This document shows positions 1-11,304 of a stretch of 64,000 nucleotides of DNA, in pieces. The notes beneath the pieces were generated by a model. The model was not told where the DNA came from and made no database searches. It was given only the letters and a program-made list of their open reading frames with translations. The stretch is from Schistosoma haematobium. Its lineage: Eukaryota > Platyhelminthes > Trematoda > Strigeidida > Schistosomatidae. Position 1 is the stretch's first letter. Every line of letters starts with the position of its first letter. The DNA is taken from NCBI RefSeq assembly GCF_000699445.3, contig NC_067197.1, positions 35,137,809 to 35,201,808 on the forward strand, written 5' to 3'. A program made the position numbers and the translations under genes.

Positions 1-540
1 ACAATATATAAGAATATAGGCGAACTAATAATTATTAAAACAAGACTTTATTCGCACCAAGCCTAATTTAAATGCTTGACAAATCTGAACGTGTAAAGCC
101 TGTGAGTGCATCAAGCTATTGTATAACCTTCTAGATAAATATACTTCGATACTTATCGTTTATTGTGTTCTTTTGCTTTTAAATTGGCCTAATAAGAATA
201 ATTTTTTTAGGTCTTACTAATTGAAATCTAATAATTTATCAGGCACGTGGTACATAGTGCTATCGTAGATATTCGAGTCTTCATACATTCGATTGAACAC
301 TATAGAATGATGTTTTGTGATTGAAGTGTTAAGTCACAAAAAAGCTCTTAAAATACTGTAAAATTATTATTTCAGTATACCTAGTAAACTCATTTAATTT
401 GGTTCTACTGAAGTTAAATATAGAAGGTTTATTGTTTGCAACAGTTCATAGAATGTAATCCACCTGTTTGAACTCTTCAACAAGGCTCGTTATCACATGC
501 AATTTCATATGGAAACGAAAAGAATAAGTTCACCCTCTGT
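1..540. other. AT-rich intergenic DNA, nothing recognised
   Basis: No long ORF, splice-bounded exon or repeat shared with the rest of the window was recognised here. Confidence 0.4.
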
Positions 541-848
541 TGTGAGATATCAACTCACTGAAGACAATAGTGTACGGTGGCGCAACTTCGTGGATTGGTT
601 GAAGTTAGACATTAACGCCGTTGGATGCCGGCCGGCTCAGTGGTTAAGTGATCGCGCGCGAGACCAGTAGGTCCTGGGTTCGAATCTCGCGGGGAGCGTG
701 ATCGTGGATGCGCACTGCTGAGAAGTCCCATACTAGAACGAAACGGCCGTCCAGTGCTTCGAGGTTTTCCATGGTGGTCTAGCTTCAATTGACTCATGAT
801 TTCAACTATCGGAGTTTCTAAAATCTCCGCAAAACCCATTCTGATAAA
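541..848 (+). repeat. tRNA-derived SINE with hammerhead-like 3' part
   Basis: The order matches the other copies in this window: a head ending near the phrase 'agttagacattaacgccg', a tRNA-like part with a B box (GGTTCGAATC, about 678-687), a hammerhead-like block at about 709-760 and a conserved tail ending near 845. The A-box part is shortened (eight bases missing relative to the copies near 7,700 and 33,410). The ribozyme core reads CTGAGAAG; the G8-to-A change and a weak stem II suggest it cannot cleave. A tRNA-like ORF-bearing region on the opposite strand is only a shadow of the repeat. Confidence 0.8.
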
Positions 849-1112
849 TACCAATAAAACTTAATAAACTGAATATTCAATTACTTGATTTTCAAATAAT
901 CATAGTAACAGGAAAATAAGTTGATGGTTTTTTTCTGTTTCACTGAAGCCGCTGATATCCTTAGGATATAGAAAATTAATATACTAATATACGGTCAGTG
1001 AATATAGACTAATAAATATAATTGAATATTATCATTTTAAATTACAACACACCTAAAGAGTTAATTATTTTTGTATTGAATCACTGAATACACTGAAGTA
1101 ATTTCAATAGTT

Positions 1113-1215
1113 CAGATCATGAGTTAATTGAAACTAGACCACCATGGAAAACCTAGAAGCACTGGACGGCCATTTCATCCGATTGTGGAATTCCTTAGCA
1201 CTGTACATCCCCGAA
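1113..1215 (-). repeat. SINE 3' fragment
   Basis: Reverse complement of the SINE tail and the hammerhead-like block, truncated before the tRNA-like part. The block is mutated (the core reads CTAAGGAA), so only a remnant is present. Confidence 0.65.
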
Positions 1216-3490
1216 GTAATGCATATACATATATTAGTGGTTAAGTCGAATGAAAACGATACTGACTCACTATTTTTTTAAAGCTATTTTTTTGAAATTC
1301 CCAGAGATATTACTATTCGATTACATAATGCACAATTTAATCTAAACTATCAATTAGATGTAATAACATATAAATATCATCATGTACTTTATTTTGCTTG
1401 ACCTGATATTGATTATGAACAATTTCTATTTAATTACCTTTATTAAATCATATTTTAGGTAAGCGTAAATGTAATTAGTTAAGTCGTTCACTGTATCACT
1501 GGCAATTTTACACCATATAATGTTTCAGAGGTTTTGATATAAAATAAATAAGGAAATATTTAATAAGTAGTATAGAGTTTTATTTTGAAAATTTCTTTCA
1601 AGACGACAATGAACTGTAAATTATTTCAGTTTGAGTCTGATAAGTCTTGCAAATTGAACGCTACATTCGTTTCCTAAGCTATTCTGTGACCCTCCAAGCT
1701 AGAACTATACAGCGACCTGAACACGAGAGAGAAGACGCAAAATATGAGAGAAGTACTTTACTCCAAGGTTCATTTCAATACAGTAAATATAGGGTTTTTA
1801 TAATATTTTAAATGTCCTTGGGTTGCTCGAAGATTCTGGAATGCTACTAACTATAGTAGCAGTATAGCAATCAGCCAATCAGAACCTCTACATGTGATGT
1901 TTCACTTCCTTGATATTTATGGTTAAAACTTCAAGTGAACGCTGACTGGATGAAACTCTTCTTAGTGTTTCCTGATCCTTGCTTGTCTTTTGCGAGAAAT
2001 TTTCTTGATCACCCCCAACAGAGTCTTTATCGTTCATCTTAAAAATGCTTAGAAAACATCTAAGGGAAGTCTTCGACACTGAGTTAATATAGAATTCTCT
2101 TTATCAATACAGGTGTATTGAATAAAAGATAAACTGTCTTACACTAAATTCAGATCAGTCTATAAGGTGTAACAAATTTATTATTGCTTTGCGATTCATA
2201 AATGTATATTTATAGAGATAAACAACAAAAGTGATTTCTATATTATTACGTTTTTCTGGGGGGCTGATTGACTTAACTATGAGCTTTCATTGTGGTTCAA
2301 GTCAACACAATTAACGATTACTTCTATTTTGAATATACAGTGATGACATTATTCATAACAAGGACGGTAGCTCCTCAATAGATCATCCAGCTCAACTTTG
2401 GATAATGACTATAACAAATGTCGGATATTCAAGAATTCAAACCAAGTTTATTTTGTTCGTGCAAATATCCACATGGAAAGCGGTATTATCATTGGTGATG
2501 AATGTGGATTAATGATTATGACTAATATATATGCTTTAAAATATTGTCATGAACAGTCTCTTTTCCCTTGAAACTATCGAATTAAGTATAAGCAATTATA
2601 AATACCATGAATAATTAGTTATTCTAAGTCAGTTATGGTATTTTGGTTTAAGTAAATAATCACTGAGTAAATATGTACAAAATTTTACAACTGTGTCCTA
2701 ACAACCATATAGTTTCATATTTCGGAAATAGATTGACTCAAGAATATTGTTACTTGACGTACATTCATTAAACAATCTTTAGACAATCGAAAACTCAAAA
2801 TTGATAACACACATTAAGCATAGTAATCATTGTTACTACTGAATAATAGTCAGTCAAACACAGTCACTTAGTACTGATAAACATATTGTTGTGTTTAAGT
2901 GTGAGAGTATGGGTGAATGATATTAGTTTGATGGACAAGTTATCGTACATTTAAGAGTAGGGAATAAGTATAACATAAATTGGAAATATAATGGTTATAT
3001 GTATGAAATTTAATGTATATAAGCGTAAAATGTAGTAAATTTAATATATTTTATAAAATTCAAGAGGGAAATTTTAAAATTTCAACATCCTTCTAGGGAT
3101 GTGATATTCTAAGGTAAAATTAAAATCATAGAAGCTTACTTCAAAGTTGTGTTCATTACAGACTGACATCAGATCAGTCACTAAATAAAAGTAGGTTTCG
3201 CAATGGACATAAAATAGCATCCCTACTACGTCACAGATTACACATTATATGAAAATGCAGAAGAAAGCAACTGACTTATAACAAACTAGACTCTCCTATT
3301 GAATAGTACATACGGCATTTACCAATCATAAGAATTTAAATTCGATACGTCATTACTTAATTAATCGGACTAACTAAATTTTTATAATATACCAACACGC
3401 TTACCTATTCCCTCTACCAAAAGATTAATTTAAACAACTTCTACTAATGTGTACTGAAGAAATGAAGATTCAATTCGATAACGCTTTTTG
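1216..3490. other. Intergenic DNA, nothing recognised
   Basis: AT-rich sequence with only short, low-information ORFs. Nothing matches the repeat families found elsewhere in the window. Confidence 0.35.
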
Positions 3491-3495
3491 TCGTC

Positions 3496-3806
3496 GGATT
3501 GATAGAGTGGCTGGCTATGGATAACCTACTGAGTCCAATCCTCGAAAATATGTTTAGAAAAACCTAGAACAGACTGTGATGAAATCAATAATCATTGATA
3601 TAACTTTATACGTCAAGTATGTTGTTGGTAAATTTGTGACCTATAATGATTATCAACATGCTTCTCATTTACTAAAACTTCTCGGTATGGCACAAACAAA
3701 TATTGGATTTACGGTGGAACATGAACACAACAATGTGTTCCATTTTCTAGACCTTGATATGAAGCGTAGTAGCTTACGATGTTGTGATATAAAGTATGTA
3801 CAGTGA
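3496..3806 (+). pseudogene. Penelope-like element reverse transcriptase remnant (palm)
   Basis: Read in two frames, this piece follows the order of a Penelope-like RT: a degenerate 'GSPLSPILA'-type motif (seen as LLSPILENMF, about 3,517-3,550), then 'LEQT', then the catalytic box region followed by an N-I-x-F-T-x-E and 'FLDL' sequence. The catalytic YVDD box appears as YVKY, so both catalytic aspartates of that box are lost. Stops and a frameshift separate the first motif from the rest. The final 76 codons are open. This is an old, inactive copy; the assignment rests on motif order, not on a search. Confidence 0.6.
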
Positions 3807-4035
3807 TCTTTTAAGATTAATACTATAAAGCTTAGGTTGTAAACAGCGGATGAGAAACCTCTATATTAATTATTCTTGATTTAATCAAATGAAATTTTTA
3901 GCTGATAGAACATTTTCAGAATTTTCATTATCTTAGGAATAATTTATATAAATCAATAATGCTTTTCTTTATTGTAAACTGATTCAACTATCTATTTTTA
4001 ATTATTCTCAATACCGTAAAATCAACAAGTTATAA

Positions 4036-4230
4036 CTTTGGAGGTCTACAGGTTAGGCGTTCGCGCACGAGACAAAAGGTCCTGGGCTCGAGTCCTGCGC
4101 GTGGGATCGTGGATCTGCGTTGCTGAAGAGTCCTACGCTAGGACGAAGCAGCCATCCATTGCTTCCAGGTTTTCAATGGTGCTATAGCTTAGATCGACTC
4201 ATGGATTCAACTGTTGGAACTGGAAAGTTG
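4036..4230 (+). repeat. tRNA-derived SINE, 5'-truncated
   Basis: It begins inside the tRNA-like part (a diverged B box GGCTCGAGTCC near 4,083) and runs through the hammerhead-like block to the tail at about 4,225. The core reads CTGAAGAG, compatible with CUGANGA, but the following GAAA box reads GAAG, so activity is unlikely. Confidence 0.7.
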
Positions 4231-4424
4231 TTTCTTGAATAAATCTATCGTCAGATTATCTGAACATTAGCTAAAAGGAATAGTGATACAAATTATCTAA
4301 TAGTAACTTTCAATTTTGATTTATTAAATCTAAGAAGACTATTCTAAGATATAATGGTATTATGAAACAAAAAAATTCAGAAATTGCACTGAATATTTGC
4401 CGAATAAATAAATAAAAGGTTAGT

Positions 4425-4515
4425 GAGTTTCTGGACGATCTAGAATGGGACTCCTGAGCAGTAGACATCCACGACTCTTCATGAAGGACTCAAATCCAAG
4501 ACGTTCGGTCCCGCA
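4425..4515 (-). repeat. Degenerate SINE fragment
   Basis: It contains the reverse complement of the 'GGAGTCCCAT' block and flanking SINE bases, heavily diverged. Confidence 0.4.
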
Positions 4516-4994
4516 CATGAACGTTTATAGCAACACTTACGACTAATTTCGATTATGGCTAATTTTTTTCAATTCCCTTAAATAACTTGTTTAACAGACA
4601 GAGTTGTTGAAACAGTAACAACTCATTTATTTCTTTGTACTATTGTGATCACTACCTTGTCTGTATAAACGTGTGCAGTTGATTACTTGACAGCCTATGC
4701 ACATATCTATCTAGCTTAAAATCTCTCGATGAATCATTCTCTCTCCCATGTATGTATGTACTAAAATCCTATAAATTGCATTTGCCTTGCCTATCTGCTC
4801 CTTGATTGGATTCGACTATAAATTCGCTTCTGTATTCGCTTACACACGTATTAGCCTCTCTGTTCCAATTCGCTCGATGTGCTTGTAACTTTGTTATTTG
4901 TGCTATTCGTTAATAAACTATAGTCGCCTCTTCTTAATGCCTTCTAAATTCAAATACTGTTGAAATTTATATAATAATTGTTATCAAAATGATT

Positions 4995-5095
4995 GATTAA
5001 CGAAGCTAAGCCACTATACACTTAACCTCTGAACCACTGAGCAAGCATTCAATGGTGTTAATCTCTAACTTCAACCAATCAATTTAAACTGTTAT
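4995..5095 (-). repeat. SINE head fragment
   Basis: Reverse complement of the region upstream of and including the SINE A box (TTCAATGGTGTTAATCTCTA on the plus strand), as in the copies at 12,480-12,545 and 25,450-25,520. The 3' half is absent. Confidence 0.55.
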
Positions 5096-6380
5096 AAAAG
5101 TTAAAAGGAAGCAAAAGGGTAAAGGTTTGCTTAATATTCATAACCAAATTGAAATTCACTTGCTAAGCAATATCATATTTGGGAGATTTTTTTAGAGTTA
5201 ACTAAAAAAAACGTTAGTCTGTCAATAAACAGAACAATTTTTTGTAAACCATTTCGATAACTATATCAAAGAATGCTCCTTAAAGCAAAAAACAAGCTAT
5301 TCAAATAAATCTTTTAAATGGAACAAACTTAATATAAGTAGAAGAAATTAAGTAGCATTGACAATAAACAGTCAAATAAAATAACTATTTGGGTAATAAT
5401 TAATTACATTTTACCTACATAAAACATCAAGCTTAATTAAATGAAGTAATTCAGTTGAAATAGGTAAGTCATCATATTTATAAATAAAAAGAATCTACTT
5501 AGATAAATGTAAATATGACCTCAATTGAAAAGAAGAGAAAAAAAATGAATAAAGTACTTCATCAAACTTCTAATTACTAAATATTACTCAAGTGGTTTTT
5601 TTGTTAATGATCTTATTAAATAACATTTAAACTGTATAGATTCTAGTTACCATCTCTATATTTGATTAAACCATTTTAATGGTGAAGAATGCTGTTTTTT
5701 ATTATCGTTAATTAATAATAATTCAACTGAATAGAACGATGACGGTGGGAGGCGCAAGGGGGTGGTGGTTGAAAATCTGTGAAACCATAACTAGCAGCTT
5801 ACAGAAACGTCTTAGTTACCACATTTTTTGAATTTATAAAATGAATGGTACCTATTCCTTTTTATATTCTTAAAAATTGAATACTTGTTAATCGGCAATT
5901 TTGTTTCAATTCTACAGAGCCTATGATAAAAACTGATTAGTGTAATCAAATACATGGCATTGAATTTAATAAGTATTATAAGTTGCCTGTTTATTAAAAT
6001 GATATGAAAACATTCTGTTGTTTGGGAACGAGAACACAAGGGGGAACAATCGAGTATATGTAAGTACAAACTTATCGAGCATCTTAGTATAATCTGAGAA
6101 CCATACAGTAAATTCTTCATTTGCAAAACATCAGGTAATTGTCTGAAACTTGACTGTTCCTTCAGCGAAATATCAGCCAGCAGTCTCAGATTTCACTGTT
6201 CTTTTATTTCTAAACCAATCATTCTTTGTTCTTCTCCTCTTTTATTTGATCTCTTTAACCTTCTGCCTCCAGGCATTTCACTTTCGATTGATGATACATA
6301 TTACTTATGTCTGTCAACGTCAGTAGCACACATCACAATATGAATGATCTTATAAAGCTTTTTTATCTTAAAAAAATTAT
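5096..6380. other. Intergenic DNA, nothing firm
   Basis: AT-rich. The part near 6,150-6,330 shows slight resemblance to the dispersed repeat at 23,180-23,460, too weak to annotate. A 104-codon minus-strand ORF at 5,812-6,126 has no recognisable domain. Confidence 0.3.
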
Positions 6381-6381
6381 T

Positions 6382-6670
6382 GGTGAGAATAAAATTTATG
6401 GACGACCTTTGAGCGATGCCAGATTGACTTTAAGAGTGTTCACCTAATAACTAGGACCAAATGGAGGTTATAAACCTGTGTGACGAATTAGAATTATGAT
6501 TTCCAGTTGACGGTTGACGTTAAGAATTAGATTTAGGGTTTTCATCACAAACTGACATCAGCTATAAAGCCAAAACTTTATTTAGCCAAATGGATGAATG
6601 AGTTTGGCGCTAAAATTCGAGGCGTTTTATCTTATACTTGATTGGTTCGTCCATAATTTATAGTCTCGTC
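6382..6670 (+). mobile_element. MITE copy 1 (289 bp, terminal inverted repeats)
   Basis: The left end GGTGAGAATAAAATTTATGG and the right end, read in reverse complement, form inverted repeats of about 26 bp that are shared with copies at 14,085-14,373 and 35,819-36,087. It is the same length, 289 bp, as copy 2. The flanks AAATTATT and ATATTATC match at 6 of 8 positions, consistent with a decayed 8-9 bp target duplication. No ORF, so non-autonomous. Confidence 0.7.
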
Positions 6671-6789
6671 ATATTATCTCACCAAACAATGAACAAATAC
6701 AGTAAATAATTGTTTTTTTTTTAAATGTTAGGATGTAATATATTTGAAAAGAGTAATTTTGTAATTTATACGAATATTCGTCAATATTA

Positions 6790-7085
6790 GAACGAATAAG
6801 CAAAGATGGATATTGGCTAGCATTGGAATATAGGACGGGAGTTTCGTTCTATTTGAGACTCGTTAGTTGGATATACCTGCATCCCAGAGTTGATGTTCAC
6901 TTTTGGACTCGAACTAAGTACTATTCCCTTCATATATCCTCGCATTATCCACTTAGCTATTAAGTCCTGATAGCTAATATCGAAGCCTCACACACAGTAT
7001 ACACATATGCCCATAAGAGACTAATCAGTTACAGTTCTAAACATCAATGGGAATATTCAAATAAACAATACTAAGTGAATTAGAA
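6790..7085 (-). repeat. Sm-alpha-like hammerhead SINE
   Basis: On the minus strand it shows the head (about 7,085-6,985), a tRNA-like part (about 6,975-6,905) and a hammerhead block (about 6,880-6,815), in the same order as the copy at 21,325-21,655. The core reads CTAACGAG; G5 is mutated, so the ribozyme is probably dead. The family resembles the Sm-alpha SINE of Schistosoma mansoni, which is known to encode hammerhead ribozymes. Confidence 0.75.
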
Positions 7086-7584
7086 CAAATAGCACCGAAT
7101 AATGAATAATTTTTTAATCCTAACAACTAATATCTTAATGAAATCAAATAAAGATATTCTTTTTCTTTCTTTTTTTTTGTATTTTTTTCCATTAACAATC
7201 TCAATGTTTTATTTCAATGATAGAGTTCAGCAAAACAAAATGAATAGTTATATAATTAACCATTTAGAACAGTAAATTATAATAGAATCAAAGTAATTAC
7301 AGATGTTAATGAGGAAAACTATTTTAAATATTGTTTATTTATTATTGAATAATAAAGACTTTTATTATCATCATAACTAGTTAGATACTTATATAGATGT
7401 ATGTTTCTTTTTCTGGTATTCATTTCAAATCCATTTTATAATATTCAATATTAACACCATTATTAGCAATAATTATATTTAAGGTCATTATGACCTTTGA
7501 ATAATCTTGTTTTATTTCAATCAGTATATTTAAATATGAATATAATCACTGTTTAATAATTTAAGACAAATGGGGTTGTTTGTG

Positions 7585-7895
7585 GTAATTATGACCTGGG
7601 TCAGTTATGAGGTAGTAACTCACTGATAACAATAGTGGATGTGTCGCTTAATTTCGTGGATTAGTTGAAGTCAGACATTAACGCCGTTGGACGCCGACCA
7701 GCTCAGTGGTCTAGTGGTTAAGTGCTCGTGCGCGAGACCAGTAGGTCCTGGGTTCGAATCTCGCGGAAGGCGGGTTCTTGGATGTGCAATGCTTAGGAGT
7801 CCCACAATAGAACGAAACGGCTGTCCAGTGCTTCAAGGTTTTCCATGGTGGTCTAGCTTCAATTGACTCATGATTTCAACCAGTGAATAGTTTCA
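7585..7895 (+). repeat. tRNA-derived SINE, near full length
   Basis: One of the most complete copies: the head, an A box (TGGTCTAGTGG near 7,698), a B box (GGTTCGAATC at 7,751-7,760), the hammerhead-like block near 7,785-7,835 and the tail. The core reads CTTAGGAG (G5 mutated). The internal A/B boxes would allow RNA polymerase III transcription, by analogy with other tRNA-derived SINEs. Confidence 0.8.
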
Positions 7896-8128
7896 ACTAA
7901 ATTTCGATAGAACAATGGGAAGGCGGAATCGATGCATTTGCGCTATACATTTCGAACAATCTGGTCACACACATATACTTGTCAGGACATTTTTATATGA
8001 AAATTAATAAAGGTCAATTAAATGGAAGTTCAAGTAAAAAAGTAACAAAGAGGAGAGAAACAATTTTATATCGTATAGAAAGAATAAGAAATTGTCGCGT
8101 TATCCTAGGCCATAGAATGACTTAAAGA

Positions 8129-8413
8129 TTACCAAGGTAAATTCAAGGTTACGACAAATGGTTTTTGTACATATAAGGGGGTTATAAATTTATGAATAGC
8201 CAAAGTTTCAATAAACTTGAGAATTCGTCCTTGACAATTTCTATACAACATTTTAAAAGCTGTATTAATGTCAATTTTGTGCCTCGTTTCAATTATTTGT
8301 TTCGCTATCGATGAACCTAGTTTTCTACCTCCCACGATGATTTGATCATTTTCATATAAAATGCCTTGACAACTATATGTGTATGACCAGATTGTTCGAA
8401 ATGTATAGCGCAA
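8129..8413 (-). pseudogene. Penelope-like element GIY-YIG endonuclease C-terminal fragment
   Basis: The 94 codons on the minus strand match the end of a Penelope-like polyprotein: 'SSIAKQIIETRHKID' (the conserved helix with H after a T/E-rich stretch), 'FKMLYRN', a 'FIETLAI' helix, then the C-terminal 'PLYVQKPFV' and 'LNLPW' ending in a stop. The GIY-YIG catalytic strand itself is not recognisable, so this is a 5'-truncated, probably dead copy. The related fragments at 10,680-10,965 and 26,950-27,200 have the same orientation. Confidence 0.6.
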
Positions 8414-9000
8414 CTACATCACATTTTTCATATCAACTCCATCTTCCCGTTATTCTATCGAAATTTATAAAAGGAATCAATTGTTTAAAATTAAATTAAT
8501 AAAAAATGATAAATGTATTAAGATTTATTTCTATTGTATTCATTCCCCCCCCCTTTAAACATTATGTTTATTATTACATTAAATGTAAGTATATTAGATA
8601 CAATACTGATTATAACTAATTTTACTACAAAAAATGTATTTTTTTTTCGTTTAATGTTTTCTTTATTAATTTTAGTTACTATGTAATTTATTACTTAAAT
8701 AATACTGAATTGGTTACATTCATTTAAATAATTATTCCTCAATTGAATAGATAATAAAACGGAATGTTCATTTGAATTTCCGCCATTTTTATTACATAAT
8801 GAGTAAATGATTAAAAAATAATTATTGAGCTTAGTAATTTGACAGTGTGTTATAATCGCGTTCTGTGTTCAATAAATAAATAGAATTAATCAAAATAATT
8901 TCCTTTTTTCGGTCCATTTAAAGAAAAATAATTAAAAAGTCATTAACTTATGAATTATGGCTTAGTTATTAAGTAATTTTAAACTGTTTATAGATCATAA
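8414..9000. other. Very AT-rich intergenic DNA
   Basis: Homopolymer-rich A/T sequence with no recognisable feature. Confidence 0.4.
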
Positions 9001-9002
9001 AT

Positions 9003-9500
9003 TTGCCCCCAATACCCTGGTATGACCGGGAGTGGGGAGAGTCAGCTATTCCTCTGGAAATTCTCTCAAATGGCCAAGTTCATACATCCACTCCAAAGAA
9101 AGTCCTACTCACTACATTCTCGTAGTGGGAGTGTTGTTTACGAAATTGAGAGGACGAAAAGCGAATGTCCGGTGTTTAACAGGGTTGGTGGATACGGAGG
9201 ATCTACATACGGAAGTTGCAAAGCCCTTATTCCAAACCGATAGTGTACATGGTCTCCAGAATTTTAAGGAAACAATTGACGTATGAACCAATTGTTGGTC
9301 ACTGTCTACCATGAGGCTGCATCCCCCTACGTTACTCCATTGCTTTGTGGATTAGACCTTTATATCAAAGATTTGGGGAGTGGCCCTCTAAGAAAACCAC
9401 CTGCTTCGGTTTAGACACCTGGACAGTATCACAGCCCTCACACAAACCGAATGATTTATGTAGCGCATATCTATTTGTTCCCCTCTTTTACCAATATTTA
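9003..9500 (+). repeat. Dispersed repeat family C, copy 1
   Basis: Shares long stretches with 20,945-21,290 (both contain 'GGTCTCCAGAATT' followed by 'AAGGAAACAATTGACGTATG') and part with 26,220-26,365 on the opposite strand. ORFs on both strands appear in both copies in the same place, the usual outcome of repeat homology rather than coding. The family was not recognised. It could be the end of a larger transposon. Confidence 0.65.
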
Positions 9501-10305
9501 TATGTTTAAATAAATAAATAAGATAATAAATTTAATAATGATGCGAAATGAAAGGTAACTGTATAATAATTCTTCACCGTTGTATTATTCGCCTGGCAAT
9601 CTGGTCTAAGCTTTTTCAAGGAAATATAATAAAACATCAAAATTATTGAATATAAATAAGTACCTGGTTCTCCGGTTGACTGTATACTGGTTGGAATCCG
9701 TGAGATGATAGCAACCGATGGTTAGAGACATTGAATGACATGGCTCGAAATCGTTTGCAATGACCCAGGTGCATCCACTCTTTGTGTTCTCCCAAATTCT
9801 AATCTTCTGAATTCTTCTTGTCCCTCTTTTTTCTCTTTCCAAATCTATTTCACTGGACTATACTCTTTAAATAACATCTTCAAACCCTAATGTTTCCGAT
9901 TACTGCTTATACTCTTACTGACTCTACCATTATGGGATTTGAACCGATGACTGTATCTCTGTGCTAATGTGGTATGGCAACTCGAACTGATTTACGTACG
10001 TTTGAAGTTCTGCTTTTCTACTGACTGATTGACTGACGACTTTTTCGAATGAAGTATTCATTATAAGCTCAAAAAATTAGTAGTTGCTATAGGAAACCAA
10101 GATTTGTACAACTCAGTGAAGAGTTTGATAGATGAGGTTTTATTATACATTAAAAATAAATCATATCGATAATTGAATTCATTGATTTTTATGTTTTATT
10201 TATTCTGTTTAATGGTTAAATTTGAATGAATTAAACTGAATAGCATTTGATATCAATTAATGGACACAATATACAATGTCACTCGATTATACTACTGTAA
10301 CTAAC
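9501..10305. other. Intergenic DNA, nothing recognised
   Basis: No domain is visible in the short ORFs (for example 9,606-9,842 minus), and no repeat shared within the window was seen. Confidence 0.3.
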
Positions 10306-10307
10306 AA

Positions 10308-10670
10308 TTGTCGTCCAGTGCTTCCAGGTTTTTCATGGTGATCTAGCTTTAATCGACTCGTGAATTCAACTATTTAATTACTATAATATACGCAAAAAAC
10401 TCTTCTGATTATAATCATCATATGCTCACTAGTGACTGACTTCAAGAGGTGTTTCCTGAAGTTCTAGTGAGAAGATGTGACCAGTGGAGTTCATACGCGT
10501 CTGTTGTGAGATAGTAAATCACTGAGTGCGCACTGCTGGGGAGTCCCATGCTAGGACGAAACGGCCGTTCAGTGATTCCAGGTTTTCCATGGTGATCTAG
10601 TTTTAATCGACTCATCGATTCAACCATTAAAAATTACTACAATATCCGCAAACCCCCATTCTTATAATAA
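10308..10670 (+). repeat. Two SINE units in tandem
   Basis: A SINE 3' end (about 10,308-10,410) is followed by a linker with the family's 'GCTCACTAGTGACT' segment and then by a second hammerhead block (about 10,515-10,580) and tail. The second core reads CTGGGGAG, mutated at A6. The dimer-like order resembles the copy at 25,280-25,757. Confidence 0.65.
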
Positions 10671-10679
10671 AACAAGTGA

Positions 10680-10965
10680 TTGAATAAATGTTTTTGGATG
10701 CAAAGCTTTGGCTTTTTGATCCGAATAGTAATTGCTTCAGTCGTCTGCAGGATTCTCAGTCTGACGAATTTAGGCATACTGCTGTTAACACGCTATATGA
10801 TTGTGAAAGATTGCTCCATGTTGGCTGCCTATTCTGTCTGCATTAAATGGGCTAAAATGGAGTTGATAATAGTTTTAATTACACCTTTGCTTAACTACAC
10901 TGGGAGGTATTCACGAGCGCGAAAATACAAATTCCTAGAACATCTGCCAATATAACTTGCTCCAC
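10680..10965 (-). pseudogene. Penelope-like GIY-YIG endonuclease fragment
   Basis: On the minus strand the translation starts with 'ASYIGRCSRNL' (the YIG half of GIY-YIG and its downstream Arg), continues with 'INSILAHLMQTE', 'FTIIYRV', 'RILQTTEAITIRI' and ends with 'LCIQKHLF'. This is the typical order of the endonuclease of Penelope-like retroelements. At least two in-frame stops make it a pseudogene. It lies about 170 bp upstream of the first receptor exon seen, within what is probably an intron of that gene. A 91-codon plus-strand ORF here is its antisense shadow. Confidence 0.65.
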
Positions 10966-11130
10966 AGGAGTAGTTGAATTGATAGATACAGAAAGAAGTG
11001 GCTAGTCTAAGTAATTCATCTTTCAACTACGAAGTGATCACGGTATGTGTAGAAAACAATAATTGTAGTTTACTTCCATTAAATGTTCTTTGAATTGTTC
11101 TATGTAATTTTATTATTATTTATTTTACAG

Positions 11131-11304
11131 TGCAGATGAAAGACTCAATGAAAGAAGACCATGTGATGCAAGGATTTTTTCTGATGGAAGTGTACTTTGG
11201 AATCCAATGGGTATATTTAAAAGTACATGTTCTGTTGATATTAAATATTTTCCATTTGATCGACAAAAATGTGTTCTGAAATTTGGACCGTGGAGCTATG
11301 ACGG
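11131..11304 (+). CDS. Receptor exon A: beta strands and Cys loop
   Basis: Preceded by a polypyrimidine acceptor (TTTTACAG) and followed by the donor GTAAGC. The first base completes a split codon and the last two bases (GG) begin a Gly codon finished in the next exon. The translation begins ADERLN and contains '[11 protein letters not shown]', then the Cys loop with 'YFPFDRQKC' (the conserved FPF-D core), then 'KFGPWSYDG'. These blocks match the E-loop-to-Cys-loop part of nicotinic receptors. Confidence 0.92.

Noticed and set aside
1..11130. Upstream receptor exons (signal peptide and first half of the ligand-binding domain)
   Set aside because: No splice-bounded segment with the expected Trp-x-Pro-Asp and loop motifs was seen. 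They are probably outside the window or too diverged to spot by eye.
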